The position numbers and the translations under genes were made by a program. A stretch of 64,000 nucleotides of DNA from Hevea brasiliensis (lineage: Eukaryota > Streptophyta > Magnoliopsida > Malpighiales > Euphorbiaceae), in contig NC_079507.1 in NCBI RefSeq assembly GCF_030052815.1, positions 53,331,571 through 53,395,570 of the forward strand, in the 5' to 3' direction. Within the stretch, counting starts at the first letter, position 1. Every line of letters begins with the position of its first letter. The notes under the pieces are model-generated. The model was not told the origin of the DNA and searched no databases. It saw only the letters and a program-made list of their open reading frames with translations. Positions 59,601 through 64,000 of the stretch are shown one piece after another.

Positions 59601-60943
59601 AGGTGCATCTTCTTCCTTGAATGATGGTTGCTTAAATTCGACTTTTTCCTTTTGTGTGAGTTGAAAACTGGAGCAGAAATGAATGGTGGACTACCCTCTA
59701 AATGTTGAGCATATGCAGCCACATGAGGGTTGTCATAGTCTATGCCTCCTCCATGAACCAAACAATTTTCAAGTGGATCTTCTGGATATTTCTTTCTGAA
59801 GTGTTCTTCAACCAGCTCATCAATGATATCAACTCTCAAGCAAGTATCAGCTTCAGAATGATGCTTCTTCATAGAGTTATTAATGTTAAAAACCAATTGA
59901 TCTTCACCAACTCTAAGAGTCAATTTTTCTCACTTAACATCAATCAATGCTCCTGCTGTAGCTAGAAAGGGTCTTCCCAAGATAATTGGGATATTAAAAT
60001 CCTCTTCCATATCCAAGATGACAAAGTCAACAGGTATGTAGAACTTCCCAACCTTCAGAGGCACATTCTCCAAAATCCTTTCAGGATACTTAATTGATCT
60101 GTCAGCTAACTGAAGAGAAATGTGGGTTGGCTTAAGATCTCCCATATTGAGCTTCTCATAAATGGAGAGGGGCATAAGGCTAACACTAGCCCCTAAATCA
60201 CATAAAGCTTTTGTAGAACATGATTCCCCAATATGGCATGGAATTGAAAAACTCCCTGGATCCTTGAGCTTTGGAGGAAGTTTCCTTTAGAGGATAGCAC
60301 TACATTCTTCTGTCAAAGCTACAGTCTCATGGTCTTCAAGTTTCCTCTTGTTTGAGAGAATTTCTTTTAAGAATTTTTCATAAGAGGGCATTTGTGAAAG
60401 AGCATCAATAAAAGGCACATTTGTGTATAGCTTCTTCAAAACCTCTAAGAACTTCCCAAATTGCTTATCAAGCTTGGCTTTTTGAAATCTTTGTGGAAAG
60501 GAAAGTTGTGGTTTGTAAGGCTCTAGAGGTATATACTTCTCTTCCTTCTCTTCAATTTTCTCTTTACATTTTTCTGCACTTTCTTTCTCACTTTCTTCAG
60601 TTTCTTTCTCATTTTCTCTCCTCTCACTATTTTCACTTTCCTCATTTTTTTCAACTTTCCCACTTCTTAAAGTAATAGCTTGACACTGCTCTCTTGGATT
60701 TTCTGGTTGACTTGGAAGCTTTCCAAAAGACTTGGTACCTGAGGAAGATGCTTGTTGTGCAATCTGATTTTCCAACATTCTGTTATGTGTTTGCATCTGT
60801 TCTAGCCTTGCTTTCATCTCTCTCATCTCCTCATCATGCTTAGTTTGATTAGCAAGAATCTGTTGTAATAAAGCTTCTGTAGTGGAATTTTGTTCTTGCT
60901 GTTTTGGTGGAGGATTCATATTTTTCTGCTGAAAATTAGGCAA
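56699..60943 (-). pseudogene. Pol of element B, multiply interrupted
   Basis: The order matches A: gag tail and linker (60943-60287), protease end with MPLSIYEKL (60175-59930), next piece 59923-59594, RT palm with WRMCIDYRKLN (59513-59001), RT with FMDDFSVYG plus RNase H and integrase zinc finger (58952-57585), integrase core with ISDGGSHF (57572-56850). Breaks relative to A: CAA to TAA at 60287, GGA to TGA near 59930, a one-base loss near 59662, CAA to TAA at 59001, TGG to TGA at 57585, TAT to TAG at 56850, then element C at 56698. RT through RNase H is uninterrupted here, which shows where A lost bases. Not functional. Confidence 0.92.
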
Positions 60944-60997
60944 TGGTTGCCTATTTTGCTGATATGGAATTCCTTTTTGCTGTTGTGGTTGAAAATT

Positions 60998-62212
60998 CTA
61001 ATTTGGAACTTGACTTTGCTGATTTCCCCATGAAAAGTTGGGATGATTCCTCCAAGTTGGATTATAAGTTTGAGAGTAAGAATTCCCCATTTGTTTGTTT
61101 CCATAATTACCAACATATGCAGCTTGCTCTCCATAGTCTACTCCACAGCTGGTAGTTCCTTCTGCATAAGCCACTTGTTGTGAACTTCCAGATGATGATG
61201 ATGAACTAACCAACATACTTAAATCTTCCATCTTCTTAGCTAAAACATTTGTAAGTGCATCAAACTTTGCATTAATCATGTTGAACAGATCAAGGTCATA
61301 CATTCCAGCAGCTTGCCTCCTTTGAGTTGGAGCTGGTCCTCTTGGACTACTCCAAAGATGAGTATTCTTTGTAATTTTCTCCAATAGCTCATAAGCTTCA
61401 TCTTCATGCTTCATAATAAATTCTCCTCCTGTTTGTGTATCAATAATCCCTCTAATTGCAGGAGTGACATTTGTGTAAAAATTCTGATTTATCATCCATT
61501 TTGGAATGGCATGATGTGGGCATTGTCTCTCTAATTCTTTCCATCTCATCCATGATTCATAGAGAGTTTCATCTTCTCTTGGTCTGAAAGCTGTCATTTG
61601 ATTCCTCAACTCTTGAGTTTTTCCAGGTGGAAAATATTGTGCAAGAAATGCATCAGTGAGTTGCTCCCAATTTGTGATGGAGTTGTGAGGTAAAGAATCA
61701 AGCCAATCCAATGCTCTATCTTTCAAAGAGAACGGGAATAGCTTTAATCTTGCTGTATCATCAGACACTCCTGGTTGTTTTTGCATGTCACAAATCATAG
61801 CAAACTTCTTTAGATGTGTGTGTGGATTTTCAGAAGGATGTCCCCCAAATTGAGAATTTTGAATCATTTGTAGTACTCCAAAATCCATCTTGTAACTATT
61901 TGCATCAATTCTTGGTCTTGCTATACTCTCTCTCAAGTCGTCAAAACGAGGAAAAGCATGATCCATCATACTTCCCCTAGGCACATTAGCATTTATAATC
62001 TCTTCACCTTGGGCGACATTTTCATTGTTTCGACCATTTCCAGCATTACCGCCACCAATTCTAATTCTTTCATCAGCCATGTCTGCTTCTAATTCAGTTT
62101 CTCTCAATGCTTCTTTTCTTTTTCTGGTTTCTTTCTTGTTGGCTTTACAAAATTTCTCAATTTCAGGATTAAACAATAAGGATGTGTCACTTGTGCTTCT
62201 AGCTCTTCTCAT
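60998..62212 (-). pseudogene. Gag of element B, truncated by a stop
   Basis: 404 codons from 62212 (MRRARSTSD), collinear with the gag of A, including the capsid-type domain (about residues 129-240). A CAG to TAG change (60998-61000) ends the frame in the Gln/Asn-rich tail; the same frame continues beyond as the start of pol (60943 onward). Otherwise well conserved with A. Confidence 0.88.
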
Positions 62213-62322
62213 AAAAGATTAAGTGTACCTGAAAAAGAACAAACAAACACAAAATGAAAAGATAACAAAGATAAAACTATAAACAACTAAAATAATCAAG
62301 AATTCAATCTTAAACAAACAAC

Positions 62323-62340
62323 TCCCCGGCAACGGTGCCA
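62323..62340 (-). promoter_or_regulatory. Primer binding site of element B (tRNA-Asp type)
   Basis: The same 18-base site as in element A with one mismatch (TGGCACCGTTGCCGGGGA on the minus strand), six bases from the LTR. Confidence 0.85.
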
Positions 62341-62346
62341 AAAACT

Positions 62347-63968
62347 TGATGTGGCCCAACCGCAAGTGCACGAGTCGTACAAGTAATATAGAAAAGATAT
62401 CGTTCCCACGAGGAGTTGTGTTAATGATTGAATTTTTTATATAAAAAGTTGACTAAATTGAACTATTTTTGAAATTAAAGCAATGAATTGATGGGTATTG
62501 GAGTATGAAATCTATATGTGCAAAATCAATAATCTATTCAACCATGTAATGATTTAACTAAATTTGCATCAAATTAAAATAAGCAAATTCAAATATGGCA
62601 ATACTCAAAATGGTAAGCAATTAAATTTGATTAGAAATTAACAATGATAAAAAGGCGATTCCGAAGTTCGGGATTTCATATTAAAGCTATTTTGGGATTT
62701 TAAATTGGTTATCCAATCTTGTGGAACTTACGGGTTTTAAGGAGATTAATTCTTAAATCCTTTGAATACCCTTTCGAGTGAGACAAAGAGTGCCTTAATC
62801 AATCTAATCCTACTTTCATGGAGTTAGAGTTAATTAAGACCCATTAAGTTCTTTAATTAATTTGTAAATCCTCTTAACCCTTAGTCTATTTCTAGATCTA
62901 AGTTAATTAAGTCCAATTTCTTGATTATCTATCACAAGGCCTTCTCCTTTCGGTGCCTCAACCATGGATTAAGAACATCACTTAATGGGATCCTATACTA
63001 AGCATGTCATTAAGCACACAAGAAATGAATAAAACTCATTAAGACCACAAAATATGGATTACCCAATCAAAATCCACAAAATATCTCAAATATTGCAACC
63101 CTTACTCCAGAATCAAATAAAACTACTCACTATCCATAATATTTACAAGATATTCTGAGTTTATATGGAAATAAAGCTTTAATCTAAACTAAGAAACAAA
63201 AAGCTCAACACTAGAAATGTAGGAAAAATGTAAGAAAAGAAAGAAATCTCCAAATCTAGTTGGAAATTGTGTGGAAGGTGATTTTGACTCTTCAGCTGCT
63301 GCCTACTCCTTTCCCTTTTCTTCCTTTCTTTTTCCTCCCCTTCTAAAATGAGATAAGGGTCCTTTTTATAGTTTTTTTTGACATGGAGCCCTAAAATGGT
63401 ATGTTTGAGGTGAGATTTTCTGAGGGAATCTTCTGCTAGCTCATTAATGAAGTCTTTGTGGGACTGCATAAGTGGACTGCATAAGTCATGCAGTCCCTTA
63501 TACAAGTTTCGGCTGGTTTCTGGTTCACTTATGCAAAACTGCATGACCAGGCGCATAGGTTATGCACAATTCCTTGAGATTGCATAAGGGGGGCGTGAAT
63601 CTGCATAAGCTATGCACTCTCCTTATGCACAATTCGGCAGGTATTGGAACAGTGTTTCTTCTCCTTATGCAGATCTGCATAAGTTATGCGACAAGTTATG
63701 CGCAATTTAGCCAATGCATATTTAAACTTTAAAACTTGTTTTTGACATCTTTGGCTATAAAGATCACTCCTCAATGGCAAAATTTCTTTTTAGTCCTTCC
63801 AAAAACACCATTTTTCCTACAAAACAAAGTAAAATTTACAAATTAATCCAAAATTGACAATTATGAAAAACTAACTAAATAACTAATGAAATTAGCTAAA
63901 AGTGACTAATAATCAAATAAAATGGCTATGAAATTAAACCTAAATGATTATGCAAAATGTATGCATCA
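62347..63968 (-). repeat. 5' LTR of element B
   Basis: 1622 bp. A TATA-like stretch lies near 63362-63370 (minus strand), with hairpin motifs at 63470-63720. Ends TG...CA; followed by target duplication ATATC at 63969-63973 and then the resumed host repeat. Confidence 0.93.
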
Positions 63969-64000
63969 ATATCAAGTGGTAATAAGTATACTATATATTA
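63969..64000. repeat. Resumed host repeat unit
   Basis: ATATCAAGTGGTAATAAG continues the repeat unit interrupted at 41592; the same words occur uninterrupted at about 7209 and 15164. Confidence 0.85.

Larger units (their letters stand above)
41593..63968 (-). mobile_element. Athila-type Ty3/gypsy LTR retrotransposon, element B (contains nested element C)
   Basis: LTRs at 41593-43215 and 62347-63968 start TGATGTGGCC and end GCATCA; 5-bp target duplications ATATC lie at 41588-41592 and 63969-63973. Without the nested insertion the element is about 14.45 kb, with the same order of parts as element A. Its LTRs differ from each other at roughly 35 positions by eye (about 2%), more than those of A, and its gag-pol frame has at least seven stops and one frameshift. 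It is a related subfamily (TGATGTGGCCCAAC versus TGATGCGTCCCTAC at the LTR start), older and fully dead. Confidence 0.95.

Noticed and set aside
63179..63556. 125-codon minus-strand frame in the 5' LTR of element B
   Set aside because: Lies over the TATA box and hairpin motifs; the other LTR breaks the same frame.

Overview
The window reads as nuclear DNA of a flowering plant. It is AT-rich and contains a receptor-like protein (RLP) resistance-type gene, a fragment of a plant ENY2 gene with introns, Athila-type and chromovirus-type Ty3/gypsy retrotransposons, and RTE-type LINE remnants. The protein style (EIX2-like RLP, ENY2 ending in an LVQAAV-like tail) suggests a eudicot, perhaps a woody Malpighiales species. 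That placement is a guess from recall, not something the sequence proves.

Layout. Positions 1-4689 hold no supportable gene, only a decayed RTE LINE 3' end (about 3018-3350). Positions 4690-5696 carry the 3' flank and last fifth of a truncated RLP copy. From 5697 to 16128 the DNA is a patchwork of related AT-rich repeat units (about 1.7 kb apart where uninterrupted) marked by (TTA)n arrays. This patchwork is interrupted by an Athila-type solo LTR (9639-11440, target duplication CCCAT) and by the last two coding exons of an ENY2-like gene (13773-14251). A nearly complete Athila element, 'A', lies at 16134-30962 (minus strand, target duplication AAATA). More repeat units follow, with a second, coding-less copy of the ENY2 3' flank (about 31170-31865). 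The only intact host gene is an 1154-residue RLP at 35112-38576 (minus strand). After more repeat units and a 293-bp RTE insertion (39540-39832), a second Athila element, 'B', fills 41593-63968 (minus strand, target duplication ATATC). B is itself split by a nested LTR element, 'C' (48770-56693, target duplication GAAAA), which has 3378-bp LTRs around only 1168 bp of interior.

How it fits together. The host locus looks like an RLP cluster whose flanks, together with pieces of a neighbouring ENY2 gene, have been duplicated repeatedly and then served as targets for retroelements. By eye, LTR divergence ranks the insertions B (oldest, roughly 2%), A (roughly 1%) and C (few differences outside local clusters). 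That order agrees with C being nested in B. A and B each carry a single gag-pol frame (gag, protease, RT, RNase H, integrase) followed by an ATHILA-type extra ORF, and both are inactivated by stops and frameshifts. Their most unusual feature is an array of about 73-bp units, each containing a potential hairpin (GTGCATAAG ... CTTATGCAC), between pol and the extra ORF; related copies sit inside the LTRs.

I found no convincing new functional system. The best leads are the hairpin-array organisation, the LTR-only nested element C, and the shuffled ENY2/RLP fragments.
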